From: Campylobacter jejuni
GTDB taxonomy: Bacteria > Campylobacterota > Campylobacteria > Campylobacterales > Campylobacteraceae
Assembly (NCBI GenBank): GCA_014305285.1
Contig: JACRSG010000006.1
Span: 1 to 64,000 of the forward strand
Direction of reading: 5' to 3'
DNA length: 64,000 nucleotides
Under the pieces are notes generated by a model, which was not told the DNA's origin, made no database searches, and saw only the letters and a list, made by a program, of their open reading frames with translations. This document shows positions 8,163 to 17,860 of this stretch, in pieces. Every line of letters begins with the position of its first letter. Positions within the stretch are counted from its first letter, which is position 1. Made by a program: the position numbers and the translations under genes.

Positions 8163-9251
8163 ATGGCAGGCGAAGATCAAGAAAAAACAGAAGAACCCAC
8201 GTCCAAAAAGATAGAAGACGCACGTAAAGAAGGTAATGTTCCAAAGTCTCAAGATGCGGCAGCTATTGTAACTTTGATAATTGGAGTAACTATAACTTTA
8301 TTTATGATGAGTTTTATGGGCGAGAGAATTGTAAATTTATATAGATATTATCAAAGTTTTATTGGCGTTGAATTTGATTTGCGTATTATTCAAGCCATTA
8401 TGATTAAAAGTATTTTTGAGGTTTTAATTATTCTTGCACCTATTGTTTTAAGTATTATGGTTGCTGGGGTTTTGGGAAATATTATGCAATTTGGTTTTAT
8501 TTTTACAACCAAACCTATTATGCCAAATTTAGGAAAAATTAATCCTTTAAAAGGTCTAAAAAACCTTTTTTCATTGAAAAAAATTGTTGAAAGTGTAAAA
8601 ATTATTTTAAAAGTGGGTATTGTTTTTACTATAGCTTTTATAGTTTTGCTTAAATTTATGCAAGAGCTTTCAAGAGTTGAGCTTTATACTATAGTTGCAC
8701 AGCTTACTTGGTTAAGAGATAGGGCTATTGTTTTAGCAGCTATTGTTATAGTTGCTTTTTTAATTATCGCTGTTTTAGATGTTTTTTTGGTACGTTTTCA
8801 GTATTTTAAAGGTTTGCGTATGAGTAAACAAGAAATAAAAGATGAGTATAAACAAATGGAAGGAGATCCTCAGGTTAAAGGTAGAATTCGTAGACTTCAA
8901 ATGGAGGCCGCCCGCCGCCGTATGGTTCAAGATGTTGCAGGTGCAGATGTGGTGATTACAAACCCGACACATTATGCTGTAGCTATTCGTTATGATACGA
9001 GTAAAGAACAAGCTCCTAGGGTTGTTGCCAAAGGAGTGGATTTTCTTGCTCTTCGTATAAAACAAGTAGCCTATGAAAATAATGTTGTAGTTTATGAAAA
9101 TCCTCCTTTGGCAAGAGAACTTTATAAAGCTTGCGATGTTAATGATCTTATTCCTAGGGAAATGTTTAAAGCTGTAGCTGAGGTGCTAGGATTTGTTTAT
9201 AATACAAATAATAAGAGTCGTTTAGCTGGTCAAGTAAAAAAAGGAAACTAA
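8163..9251 (+). CDS. flhB: Flagellar type III export protein FlhB
   Basis: Inner-membrane component of the flagellar export gate that switches substrate class from rod/hook to filament. The 362-residue protein has a hydrophilic N-terminus (EKTEEPTSKKIEDARKEGNVPKSQD), four membrane segments between about residues 30 and 215, and a cytoplasmic domain with the autocleavage motif NPTH, Asn at about residue 267. In C. jejuni the export apparatus also feeds the FlgSR/sigma-54 pathway. It converges with motB, leaving 5 bases between stops. Confidence 0.97.
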   Translation: MAGEDQEKTEEPTSKKIEDARKEGNVPKSQDAAAIVTLIIGVTITLFMMSFMGERIVNLYRYYQSFIGVEFDLRIIQAIMIKSIFEVLIILAPIVLSIMVAGVLGNIMQFGFIFTTKPIMPNLGKINPLKGLKNLFSLKKIVESVKIILKVGIVFTIAFIVLLKFMQELSRVELYTIVAQLTWLRDRAIVLAAIVIVAFLIIAVLDVFLVRFQYFKGLRMSKQEIKDEYKQMEGDPQVKGRIRRLQMEAARRRMVQDVAGADVVITNPTHYAVAIRYDTSKEQAPRVVAKGVDFLALRIKQVAYENNVVVYENPPLARELYKACDVNDLIPREMFKAVAEVLGFVYNTNNKSRLAGQVKKGN

Positions 9252-9256
9252 AACTT

Positions 9257-10000
9257 TTAAGGTGCTTTAGTTCCTATTTTATTTATAAATTCAAGAACTG
9301 ATTTTTGAGTACTTGTATTCGCTGTATCGACTTTAAAATATATTTCTACTCTATTATTTTCTAGAGCTTGTGGATTTCCATTGATGGGATTATTAAGCCC
9401 ATAGCTTTTAATGCTAATATTTTTTAAATTTGCTCCACCTTCTATGAAATATTTCAATACATTTTCTGCTCTTTGGTAGGCGAGTTCATAACTTCTTATT
9501 ATAGAGTCACTATTATCTGTATAGCCCCTAATTTCTATTTTTACTTGAGGTGGCAAATATGTTGTTAGCTCTACCATACGTTTTAAATAATCTTGTATAT
9601 CGGCTGAAACGATTTGAGCGCTACCTCTTTCAAATTCAACTTTAGATGGAAGATTAAGAGCGATCTGATTGTCGCTTTGATCTAGAGCTGCTTGAAGACG
9701 TTTGATAGTTTCTTGCTGTGTCATAGTCATTTGTTTTAAAGATTTAAGTTCATCACTTTCTTCTTTTGCTGCACCTTTATATTTTTCTTGGGTTTTCCTC
9801 TCTTCTTCGACTGTGTGCGTAGTGGTGTAATCAAAGATTTTAATAAATTCGGTTTTTAGAGCCTCTACTTTAGCAGGATTTGTTTTAGAAATTGCCCAAA
9901 GAGCAATAAAAAGTGCCAAAAGCAAACTTAGAAAGTCCGCATAAGGTACAGCCCATTTTTCACCTGCAGGACATTCTGGACATTTATGTTTCTTGGCCAT
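9257..10000 (-). CDS. motB: Flagellar motor stator protein MotB
   Basis: Stator subunit anchoring the flagellar motor to peptidoglycan. It has a short cytoplasmic N-terminus and a single transmembrane helix (WAVPYADFLSLLLALFIALWAIS) that carries the essential proton-accepting Asp. A plug/linker region follows. The C-terminal OmpA-like peptidoglycan-binding domain contains EIRGYTDNSDS and NNRVEIYF. Length 247 is normal. The N-terminus also has a Cys pair (KCPECPAG), seen in epsilonproteobacterial MotB as I recall. It follows motA by 2 bases. Confidence 0.96.
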   Translation of the reverse strand: MAKKHKCPECPAGEKWAVPYADFLSLLLALFIALWAISKTNPAKVEALKTEFIKIFDYTTTHTVEEERKTQEKYKGAAKEESDELKSLKQMTMTQQETIKRLQAALDQSDNQIALNLPSKVEFERGSAQIVSADIQDYLKRMVELTTYLPPQVKIEIRGYTDNSDSIIRSYELAYQRAENVLKYFIEGGANLKNISIKSYGLNNPINGNPQALENNRVEIYFKVDTANTSTQKSVLEFINKIGTKAP

Positions 10001-10002
10001 TT

Positions 10003-10779
10003 TTAACCTTTGTCAAATTGTGAAATTTTTGGATCATCGTGACTTAAGAAGTTAAAAAGTTTAGCTTCCAAATCTCTAGGATTGGCACCTTCTGCAATTC
10101 CTTTTATGGCTTCAGTGATGACAATTTGCTCTTTTACAAGATCCATTCCATTAGCTTTCATTTTTCTTCCCCAAGGTGCAAAAAGGGCATAAGCACCAAA
10201 AATCCCAGTAACCGTAGCTGTAAAAGCACCTGAAATACCCGCTGCCATTGCCTGAGGATTATCTAGCAATTTAAGAGCTAGAATAAGACCAAAAACCGCT
10301 CCAACAAGTCCCATGGTAGGGCAAGTTTCTCCAAATATTATCCAATATTCTGCACATTCTTTATAATGCTCTTCAAGTTGTTCGGTTTGTATTTCCATGC
10401 TTTCGTGAATTTCTTCAAAGCTTTTACCATCTACAAGCATCATCATAGCATTTTTTAAAAATTCATTTTCAATCTCGTTGGTTCTTGATTCTAATGCTAA
10501 AAGTCCGTCTCTTCTTGCAATAGTAGCAAATTCTATTAATTGGGCTATTCTTTCAGGTAGATTTACTCCAGAGCCTTTAAAGACAACTTTGAGTTCTTTA
10601 TAAGCTGCTTTTACGATTTTTTTATGCGTAGAAGTCATTGCACAAAATGCAGCTGTTGGCATAACTATAAGAAAGGAAGAAAGGTGAATAACATGTAGAG
10701 GATTCCCTCCTTCTAGTATATCTCCTACTGAAATACTAGTAACTGCAAGTACTATTCCCAGTATGGTTGAAAGATCCAT
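10003..10779 (-). CDS. motA: Flagellar motor stator protein MotA
   Basis: Proton-channel stator subunit that drives the rotor. The 258-residue protein has four membrane segments: near the N-terminus, around residue 35, and a C-terminal pair (GETCPTMGLVGAVFGLILAL and AAGISGAFTATVTGIFGAYALFAPWG). The cytoplasmic loop has the family ARRDGLLALES motif. A strong RBS (AAGGAGAT) precedes the ATG at 10779. motA-motB form an operon; polA, 15 bases upstream, may be co-transcribed. Confidence 0.96.
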   Translation of the reverse strand: MDLSTILGIVLAVTSISVGDILEGGNPLHVIHLSSFLIVMPTAAFCAMTSTHKKIVKAAYKELKVVFKGSGVNLPERIAQLIEFATIARRDGLLALESRTNEIENEFLKNAMMMLVDGKSFEEIHESMEIQTEQLEEHYKECAEYWIIFGETCPTMGLVGAVFGLILALKLLDNPQAMAAGISGAFTATVTGIFGAYALFAPWGRKMKANGMDLVKEQIVITEAIKGIAEGANPRDLEAKLFNFLSHDDPKISQFDKG

Positions 10780-10794
10780 TAAATATCTCCTTGA

Positions 10795-13434
10795 TTATTT
10801 TAAATCGCCCCAATTCTTGGCGATACTTGAACTTGTTTTTAATTTTACTTTTAATTTTACTATATTTTCCATAATATCTCTAGTTTTTTTTACAAAATTT
10901 TCACATAAATCATCTTTTACTTCAAAAATTAATTCATCATGAATTTGTAAAATAAGCTTCTTATCTTCATTTAATTCTTTATCGATTTCTAGCATTGCAA
11001 GTTTGATTACATCAGCTGCGGATCCTTGTAAGATTGAATTGATACTTTCTCTTTCATACATGGCAATTTGCATAGGTTTTGCGTTCTCAAAATCAAAATA
11101 ACGCTTACGACCGCTTAAAGTAGCGATAAAACCATTTTGTTTAGCTTCATTTTTAACTGTTTCAAAATACTTCTTAATGCTAGTAAAATTTTCAAAATAT
11201 TTTTCTATGTAAGATTTGGCTAAATTAGCTTCTATTTTTAAATTTTGACTTAAAGTTTTATAACCCATACCATAAATAAGTCCAAAATTTATACTTTTTG
11301 CAACACTTCTGGTTTCATAATTATTTTCACCAAAAATCATGGTAGCTGTTCTTGAGTGTATATCTTCATCATTGTAAAAAGCATTTAAAAGTTTTTCATC
11401 TTCGCTAAAGTGTGCGAGCATTCTAAGTTCGATTTGAGAATAATCAAAAGAGATAAAACTAAACCCATCTTTAGCTATAAAGCAAGATTTATAATCTTTT
11501 GCGTATTGTCCATGCGCAGGGATGTTTTGTAAATTTGGATCCTTAGATGAAAGGCGTCCTGTAGCGGTTCCAGTCTGTAAAAAATTTGAATAAATGCGTG
11601 AATTTTTATCTTTTAAAGCCAGTTTTAATAAAGGCTCGCAATAAGTTGAATAAAGTTTGGCAAGTTCTCTATAATCTAAGATTTTAGCAATCACAGGATG
11701 TTGATCTAAAAGTGCATTTAGAACTTTTTCATCGGTAGAATATCCTGTTTTGCCTTTTTTTCCACTTGGAAGTTTAAGTTTTTCAAAAAGTATATCACCT
11801 ACTTGTTTGGGTGAGTTTAGGTTAAATCTATCCCCACAAAGAGTATAAATTTCTTCACTTAAATTTTTCATTTCATTTTCAAATTTTTTCATAAGGGTTT
11901 CAAGTGCATTTGTATCAAGTTTTATGCCATTTTCTTCCATTATCATAATGATTTTAATGAAATCAAATTCATAGTTTTTAGCAAGTTCTAACAAAGGAGT
12001 TTCAAGATTTTTTAAAAAATAAAGATAAAATCTTAAAGTGATATAAGCATCTTCTGCTGCGTATTTACAAGCTTTTTCAAGTTCTACGCTTGCAAAATTT
12101 TCTCCTTTTTTAACAAGGTTTTCAAAATGCAAGGTTTCGTAATTAAAAAGTCTTAAAGCTAAATCATCCATATTGACTCTTAAAGAAGGATTTTTAAGCC
12201 ATGCTAATATCATTGTATCGGCGTATTTTTGAGGTAAATTTAAGCCAAAATTGTTTTGAATGATTTTAAAATCATATTTGAGATTGTGTCCTATAACAAA
12301 ATGATTAAAGATCAGTTCTATAGCCTTTTTAGCACTTTCTAAGGATATTTGTTTGCTAATGCCTAAATAATTATGAGTTAAAGGCACATAAAAGGCTTCA
12401 TTTTCACTCATACAAAAACTAAAGCCAACAATTTTTGCTTCTTTTGTGTCAAGTCCTGTGGTTTCGGTATCAAAGGCAATAATACTTTCTTTATCAAGAG
12501 TATTTAAAATTTCAAAAAGTTTGTTTTCATCTTGTATTAAAGTAGCCTTAAAACCTAAATTTTTATCTTTATTATCAGGATTTTGACGTAGTTTTTTAAG
12601 CAAAGTATTAAGTTCGTAATGTTCTAAAATTTCAAGTATCTTTAAAAGAGGTTCTTTATCAGGATAAGTGGCTTTTTCTATGAGATCTTGTACTTCTAAA
12701 TTTTCATATAAAGAAGCTAGTTTTTTACTTAAAAATGCATTTTTCTTACCCTCTAAAAGTAAGTTACGACTTCTTTCATTACGCACTAGAGTTAAATTTT
12801 CATAAATTCCTTCTATGCTGTCAAACTCATCAAGCAAGGTTTTAGCCCCTTTTGCGCCTATACCTTTAACTCCAGGAATATTATCAGAGCTATCCCCGCA
12901 AAGAGCTAAAAAATCTCTGATTCGATTAGGTTTTACTCCGTATTTTTCTAAACACGCTGCTTCATCGTAGTCGTTTTTAGAAATAGGACTGTAAATGCTT
13001 GTTTTACCATCTTTTATCAGCTGATAAAGATCTTTATCTTGAGTGATAATGCGTATAAAAATATCCTTATCTTCACAAGTTTTTACAAAAGAAGCGATGA
13101 TATCATCAGCTTCATAACCTTCTTGAGAGACGCTTATGAAACCCATTTTTTCTATCATTTCTATACAAATTGGAATTTGTTCTAGAAGTTCAGGCGGTGG
13201 TGGAGTACGATTTTGTTTATAGTTTGGATCAATTTCACTACGAAATGTTTTTCCTTTGGAGTCTAATGCAAAAACAATATAATCACTTTTGTGTTCATTT
13301 TTTAAGCTATAAATAAAATTTGCAAAACCGCTAATCATTCCACTAGCTTGTCCTTGTGAATTTTTAAAACCTTTTAATGCGTAGTAAAGTCTGAAAAAAA
13401 ATCCAAAAGTATCAATAATAGTTAAAGTTTTCAT
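10795..13434 (-). CDS. polA: DNA polymerase I PolA
   Basis: Repair and Okazaki-fragment polymerase, 879 residues from the ATG at 13434; the frame extends to 13455 but MKTLTIIDTFGFFFRLYYA is the family start. Domain order: 5'-3' exonuclease (about 1-290, with YEADDIIAS and GDSSDNIPGVKGIGAKGA), 3'-5' exonuclease, then polymerase. The proofreading residues look intact (FDTETTGLDT, GHNLKYDFK, AAEDAYITLRFY). Polymerase motifs A (SFDYSQIELRMLAH), B (RSVAKSINFGLIYGMG) and C (QIHDELIFEV) are all present. Confidence 0.96.
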   Translation of the reverse strand: MKTLTIIDTFGFFFRLYYALKGFKNSQGQASGMISGFANFIYSLKNEHKSDYIVFALDSKGKTFRSEIDPNYKQNRTPPPPELLEQIPICIEMIEKMGFISVSQEGYEADDIIASFVKTCEDKDIFIRIITQDKDLYQLIKDGKTSIYSPISKNDYDEAACLEKYGVKPNRIRDFLALCGDSSDNIPGVKGIGAKGAKTLLDEFDSIEGIYENLTLVRNERSRNLLLEGKKNAFLSKKLASLYENLEVQDLIEKATYPDKEPLLKILEILEHYELNTLLKKLRQNPDNKDKNLGFKATLIQDENKLFEILNTLDKESIIAFDTETTGLDTKEAKIVGFSFCMSENEAFYVPLTHNYLGISKQISLESAKKAIELIFNHFVIGHNLKYDFKIIQNNFGLNLPQKYADTMILAWLKNPSLRVNMDDLALRLFNYETLHFENLVKKGENFASVELEKACKYAAEDAYITLRFYLYFLKNLETPLLELAKNYEFDFIKIIMIMEENGIKLDTNALETLMKKFENEMKNLSEEIYTLCGDRFNLNSPKQVGDILFEKLKLPSGKKGKTGYSTDEKVLNALLDQHPVIAKILDYRELAKLYSTYCEPLLKLALKDKNSRIYSNFLQTGTATGRLSSKDPNLQNIPAHGQYAKDYKSCFIAKDGFSFISFDYSQIELRMLAHFSEDEKLLNAFYNDEDIHSRTATMIFGENNYETRSVAKSINFGLIYGMGYKTLSQNLKIEANLAKSYIEKYFENFTSIKKYFETVKNEAKQNGFIATLSGRKRYFDFENAKPMQIAMYERESINSILQGSAADVIKLAMLEIDKELNEDKKLILQIHDELIFEVKDDLCENFVKKTRDIMENIVKLKVKLKTSSSIAKNWGDLK

Positions 13435-13548
13435 AACAATTTCTTTTTTAAACAAAATATATTTTTAAGTTATATTATTTCAAAATTTTGCTTAAAATGT
13501 CTACAATTTAAGATCTTTAAGCAAAAATACTGTAATTTTTCACCATAA

Positions 13549-13565
13549 TTACAAATTATTTGTAA
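13549..13565. promoter_or_regulatory. 17-bp perfect dyad upstream of the MFS remnant (operator-like)
   Basis: TTACAAATTATTTGTAA is an exact 8+1+8 palindrome. It overlaps a second imperfectly spaced dyad, TGTAATT (13531-13537) and AATTACA (13547-13553). It lies near the -35 region of a TATAAT element at 13587-13592, which precedes the start codon at 13596. It looks like a repressor operator for the now broken transporter operon; the regulator is unknown. Confidence 0.5.
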
Positions 13566-13586
13566 AAATATATATTAAAATATAAG

Positions 13587-13592
13587 TATAAT
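13587..13592 (+). promoter_or_regulatory. -10 element upstream of the MFS remnant
   Basis: TATAAT lies 3 bases before the ATG at 13596, implying a leaderless or near-leaderless transcript if used. The promoter appears to have outlived its gene. Confidence 0.4.
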
Positions 13593-13595
13593 ACA

Positions 13596-13758
13596 ATGAC
13601 AAATCAGCAAATCGATGGAATTGAGGATTAAGAATTTTAACACACCTGAAGGTAGGAAAGTTTTTAAAAAGGCAGTTTTTTCTTGCTGGTTGGGAACTGA
13701 TATGGAATATGCAGATTTTGCTCTTTATGGTTTAGCAGCTGCTTTGATTTTGGTATCT
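13596..13758 (+). pseudogene. N-terminal remnant of an MFS (metabolite:H+ symporter type) transporter
   Basis: The ATG at 13596 reads MTNQQIDGIED and stops at 13629-13631. One frame over, from 13633, the sequence continues NFNTPEGRKVFKKAVFSCWLG, then TDMEYADFALYGLAAALI. This resembles the start of MHS-family MFS symporters, where the first helix carries an acidic residue followed by YDF and YG. Homology ends at about 13755, where sequence of a different gene begins. The remaining eleven or so helices are absent. This is a frameshift plus a large deletion. Confidence 0.7.
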
Positions 13759-14516
13759 TAAAGAAATCAAACTTGAAATGCTAAGTACGGTTTGTAGCAA
13801 TGTTCCAAGCCTTGTTGCCTATAGTGTGGCTAAGGATTTATTCAAACGTTTAAATTTAAACATTTCTGTTTATTTAGGAGCGAATGAAACCTTAAAAGAG
13901 CTGAGTAAAGCTCGGCGTCAAAGACTTGATGACAGTGTAAAAAATTTTAAACTTGAACATCTTTGGGAAAATATAAAAAGTCCTGAAATTTTAGAAAATA
14001 TAAATCCCGATGTGATTTTAAAATGGGTGATAAAGATTTTGATATAAGTCTTAAAGAGCTTTTTATGATGAGCGGTAGTTTTGATATGTCTTATTATCAA
14101 AGATACAAATTTTGGTTTTAATCTTGAGGCGGCTAGTGTTAAATTCAAGAGATAAAATTACACTCGCACCTTATAATGCAACCGTGTAGACTTTATTAAC
14201 ACACGAGGATTTAAAAGAGCTGCAAGGTAAGAATACTTTGTGTGATTTTATCGTTGAAACTTTAAGTATTTGGATTGATTATGTTTTAAAACACGTGGTA
14301 CAAAGTGAACTTGGATACATGATGCTTTAACTATAGCTTGTGTATTAGATTCTGGTATTGCAGATTTTGATGAGTGTTATGCTGATGTTATTTGTGATAG
14401 TTCTTTGGCAAGAGGTATGAGTTGGCGTTGTTTTAAAATCAAAAATGAGTATGGGAGTGGATTTAAGTGCTAAAAATTGTGTTAAAATTTTAAAAAATGT
14501 AGATAATGCAAAGCTT
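13759..14516 (+). pseudogene. Remnant of a nucleoside hydrolase (IunH-like) gene
   Basis: From about 13764 the frame reads KEIKLEMLSTVCSNVPSL and stays open to the TAA at 14045-14047. Nucleoside-hydrolase-like pieces then follow in changing frames: LFMMSGSFDM (14060-14090), ITLAPYNATV (14156-14186), LTIACVLDSGIADFDECYADV (about 14326-14390) and ARGMSWRCFK. Several internal stops and shifts interrupt them. The N-terminal catalytic Asp-rich motif (DxDxxxDD) expected in the family is missing because of the deletion joining this gene to the upstream transporter. Family assignment is by motif resemblance only. Confidence 0.6.
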
Positions 14517-14539
14517 TAAAACTTATAAAAGATAGGCTT

Positions 14540-14983
14540 TTAAAAGGAGTTTGCTATGAAAATTATAAAAGTATAACGGCTTAATTTTCCAAGCAAGATA
14601 AAAAATATAGTTTTCAAAAAAGAATATTTAGCAAAGCCTAATCCAAGCACAAAAAGATCCCCTACTAAAGGCAAAAAGCTCAAAAAAGCAAATACACTTC
14701 CAAATTTGGTAAAATTAGCATTGAAATTTTCTAATTTTTTCAAGGATTTGCTAAAGTATTTTTCTAAAATTTTTTGCTTACCAAGATAAGCTAAGGCATA
14801 AGTGCTTAAACTTCCTAAGGTATTTGCTAAAGTTGCTACAATAAGAACTAAATTTGGATTAAAATCAAGTTTTATAAAACCTAAAACAAAGGTTTCGCTT
14901 GCTAAAGGCAATAGTGTGCTTGAAAGAAAACACACTATAAAAAGTCCTAAATAACTTATATCACTATATAAAAAATCAAACAT
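14540..14983 (-). CDS. YqaA/DedA-like inner membrane protein
   Basis: A 147-residue polytopic membrane protein with hydrophobic segments around residues 10-30, 40-65, 95-120 and 125-145. Features typical of YqaA/DedA relatives are the SSTLLPLASETFVLG segment with its conserved Glu and the re-entrant-type FLPLVGDLFVLGLGFAKYSF motif. DedA proteins influence lipid scrambling and membrane homeostasis; this one's substrate is unknown. It lies 4 bases after uvrA on the same strand, so it is probably co-transcribed. Confidence 0.8.
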   Translation of the reverse strand: MFDFLYSDISYLGLFIVCFLSSTLLPLASETFVLGFIKLDFNPNLVLIVATLANTLGSLSTYALAYLGKQKILEKYFSKSLKKLENFNANFTKFGSVFAFLSFLPLVGDLFVLGLGFAKYSFLKTIFFILLGKLSRYTFIIFIANSF

Positions 14984-14987
14984 GAAA

Positions 14988-17813
14988 TTATGATTTTTGT
15001 ATATTTTTAAGCTCTAAGTCTAGATAATACCCCGTATAAGAACGGGTTTTTTTGTGTTCTTTAGCGATTTTTTCCACACTTCCTGTGCTAATAACCTTGC
15101 CTCCTTTAACTCCGCCTTCAGGTCCCATATCGATAATATAATCAGCATTTTTAATCACATCTAAATTATGTTCTATCACAAAAACAGAATTTTTAAGATC
15201 AACTAAATGTTGTAAAACTAAGATGAGTTTATTGATATCTTCAAAATGCAGTCCTGTTGTAGGCTCATCAAGTATATAAAGGGTTTTTCCTGTATCGCTA
15301 CGACTTAATTCTTTAGCAAGCTTTATCCTTTGTGCTTCGCCTCCGCTTAAGGTTGTAGCATTTTGTCCTAAGGTTAGATAGTCTAAGCCCACTTTTATTA
15401 GAGTGTCTAATTTTTGCTTGATTTTAGGAACGGCTGTGAAAAATTCACTCGCTTCCAAAACACTCATATTTAAAATTTCGCTGATATTTTTATCTTTATA
15501 TTTGATTTCTAGCGTGACATCATTGTAGCGTTTGCCCTGACAAGTATCGCACACAACCATAACATCAGGTAAAAAATGCATTTCTATTTTGATTTCTCCA
15601 TCTCCGCTACATTTCTCGCATCTTCCACCTTTAACATTAAAAGAAAAGCGTCCTACTTTATAACCACGCATTTTAGCTTCTTTGGTGGCAGCAAAAAGAT
15701 TTCTGATTTCATCCATAGCACCTGTATAGGTGGCAGGATTTGAACGTGGTGTGCGCCCAATTGGGCTTTGATCAAGATAAATGACTTTATCAAGTTTTTC
15801 AAGTCCTTCTATTTGCACTCCACCAAGTTTTTTAACTTTTTTAGCACGGTTTAATTCCTCTTGTGCAAAAGGAAGTAAGGTTTGAAGTATCAAAGAACTT
15901 TTTCCAGAACCTGAAACTCCTGTTATAGCGACTAAATTTTGCAAAGGAAATTTCACGCTTAAATTTTGTATATTGTTAATATTTACATTTTTAAGTTCTA
16001 GCCATTCTTTTTGTGCTCTGTTTTGAAGTTGTGAAATTTGTTTTTTACCATTCATGTAAAGTGCGGTTTCGCTTTTACTTTTTAAAAGCTCTTGATAAGT
16101 TCCACTAAATACAACTTCACCTCCAAATTTTCCTGCTTTTGGGCCAATATCTACGATAAAATCTGCTTCTTCTATGGTCATTTTATCATGCTCTACGACG
16201 ATTAGGGTATTGCCTTTTTGTTGTAAATTTCTTAAAGTTTTAATCAGTTTTGCAGTATCTCTTTCATGAAGTCCTATGCTAGGCTCATCTAAGACATACA
16301 TAACCCCACTTAAACCACTACCAATTTGTGAGGCTATACGGATTCTTTGTGCTTCACCCCCGCTAATCGTTCTTGCATCACGCCCTAAAGAAAGATAACC
16401 TAGTCCCACATCATACAAGAAAAATAATCTTTCGTTGATTTCTTTTAGGATAGGCTTAGAAATAAGTTTTTGTTGCTCGCTTAAATAGGAAAAATTTTTC
16501 TCATCTGCAAAAAAAGCCGTACTATCTTCTATGCTCATATCTAAAATTTCACCCAAGCTTTTTTTGGCTACTTTCACGGCTAAACTTTCGGGTTTTAAAC
16601 GATGCCCACCGCAGTCTTTGCAAATTTTTTCACTCATATATTCAGCTAAATCTTTTTCATCTTTTAGCATTTCATAAGCCATTTTAACCACGCCTTCAAA
16701 AGTGCGTTTTAAGCGATTTCTTTTCCAAAGAAATTCTATGGTTTTGGCATTACCATACAATACAAGGCGTTTTTGTTCTTCGCTTAATTGTACAAAAGGT
16801 ATTTTGATAGGAATTTCATTTTGTTCACAAAAGGCGATTAGGAGTTTATAATAATAACTTTTGTTAAAACCATACATGATTTTAACGGCACCATTTTCGA
16901 GACTTAAACTTTCATCGATGATTTTTTTCATATCTAAAGTATAACGAATTCCAAGTCCATCGCAAGATTCACATGCTCCTTTTGGAGAATTGAAAGAAAA
17001 GCTTAAAGGTTCAAGTGGAACAAAAGAAATTTTACAATCAAAACAAGCTGAATGTTCGCTAAAATGATAGTGTTTGTTAAGGTTTATTTCTTCGTGATTT
17101 AAAACTTCTATTTCTATTTCTCCAAAGCTTTCTTGCAACCCTTTTTCTATATCGCTTGCAAGACGAGAAAGTAAATCTTCTTGAATTTCAAGCCTATCTA
17201 TGACAAGTTTAATGGTGTGTTTTTTGGTTTTAGCTAGTTCAATTTCTTCATCAAGTCTTACTAAAACTCCATCAATTTGAGCTCTTACATAGCCTTTGTT
17301 GCGTAAATTTTCAAGCAAATCTGCATAAGTTCCTTTTTTTTCTCGTATGAGTGGGGCGTAGATGATGATTTTTGCACCTTTTGGAAATTTTAAAATTTCA
17401 CTGACTATATCACTTACACTCATAGATGAAATTTTTTGTCCGCATTGATGACAATGTTGAATGCCAACTCTTGCATATAAAAGTCTTAGATAATCATAAA
17501 TTTCAGTGATGGTTCCTACAGTAGAGCGTGGATTTTTAGAAGTGGTTTTTTGATCTATGGCAATAGCTGGAGTTAAACCTTCGATTTTATCAACATCAGG
17601 TTTGCCTACCTTATCTAAAAATTGTCTGGCATAAGCACTTAAACTTTCTATGTAACGGCGTTGTCCTTCAGCATAAAGAGTGCCAAAAGCAAGGGTTGAT
17701 TTTCCGCTTCCACTAAGTCCTGTAAAAACAATGAGTTTGTTTTTAGGAATTTCAAGGTGAATATTTTTAAGGTTATTTTCTCTTGCACCGATAATTTTTA
17801 TAGTATCGTTCAT
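14988..17813 (-). CDS. uvrA: Excinuclease ABC subunit A UvrA
   Basis: Damage-recognition ATPase of nucleotide excision repair. The 941-residue protein has two ABC ATPase halves: Walker [23 protein letters not shown] near the N-terminus (residues about 31-40) and ITGVSGSGKSSLILQTL near 630. The signature sequences ISGGEAQRIRIA and LSGGEAQRIKLA are present. Zinc-binding cysteine pairs are visible (CFDCKISF...CESCDG and CEKCSGDGE...CDTCQG). Length is normal for the family. Confidence 0.97.
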   Translation of the reverse strand: MNDTIKIIGARENNLKNIHLEIPKNKLIVFTGLSGSGKSTLAFGTLYAEGQRRYIESLSAYARQFLDKVGKPDVDKIEGLTPAIAIDQKTTSKNPRSTVGTITEIYDYLRLLYARVGIQHCHQCGQKISSMSVSDIVSEILKFPKGAKIIIYAPLIREKKGTYADLLENLRNKGYVRAQIDGVLVRLDEEIELAKTKKHTIKLVIDRLEIQEDLLSRLASDIEKGLQESFGEIEIEVLNHEEINLNKHYHFSEHSACFDCKISFVPLEPLSFSFNSPKGACESCDGLGIRYTLDMKKIIDESLSLENGAVKIMYGFNKSYYYKLLIAFCEQNEIPIKIPFVQLSEEQKRLVLYGNAKTIEFLWKRNRLKRTFEGVVKMAYEMLKDEKDLAEYMSEKICKDCGGHRLKPESLAVKVAKKSLGEILDMSIEDSTAFFADEKNFSYLSEQQKLISKPILKEINERLFFLYDVGLGYLSLGRDARTISGGEAQRIRIASQIGSGLSGVMYVLDEPSIGLHERDTAKLIKTLRNLQQKGNTLIVVEHDKMTIEEADFIVDIGPKAGKFGGEVVFSGTYQELLKSKSETALYMNGKKQISQLQNRAQKEWLELKNVNINNIQNLSVKFPLQNLVAITGVSGSGKSSLILQTLLPFAQEELNRAKKVKKLGGVQIEGLEKLDKVIYLDQSPIGRTPRSNPATYTGAMDEIRNLFAATKEAKMRGYKVGRFSFNVKGGRCEKCSGDGEIKIEMHFLPDVMVVCDTCQGKRYNDVTLEIKYKDKNISEILNMSVLEASEFFTAVPKIKQKLDTLIKVGLDYLTLGQNATTLSGGEAQRIKLAKELSRSDTGKTLYILDEPTTGLHFEDINKLILVLQHLVDLKNSVFVIEHNLDVIKNADYIIDMGPEGGVKGGKVISTGSVEKIAKEHKKTRSYTGYYLDLELKNIQKS

Positions 17814-17860
17814 GGTTTTTCCTAAATATTAAATAAATTTAAGATTTTAGCATAATAATA

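Noticed and set aside
13778-14047. 89-codon ORF as a novel intact protein
   Set aside because: Its sequence continues upstream and downstream, in other frames, as nucleoside-hydrolase-like pieces; better explained as part of a pseudogene.
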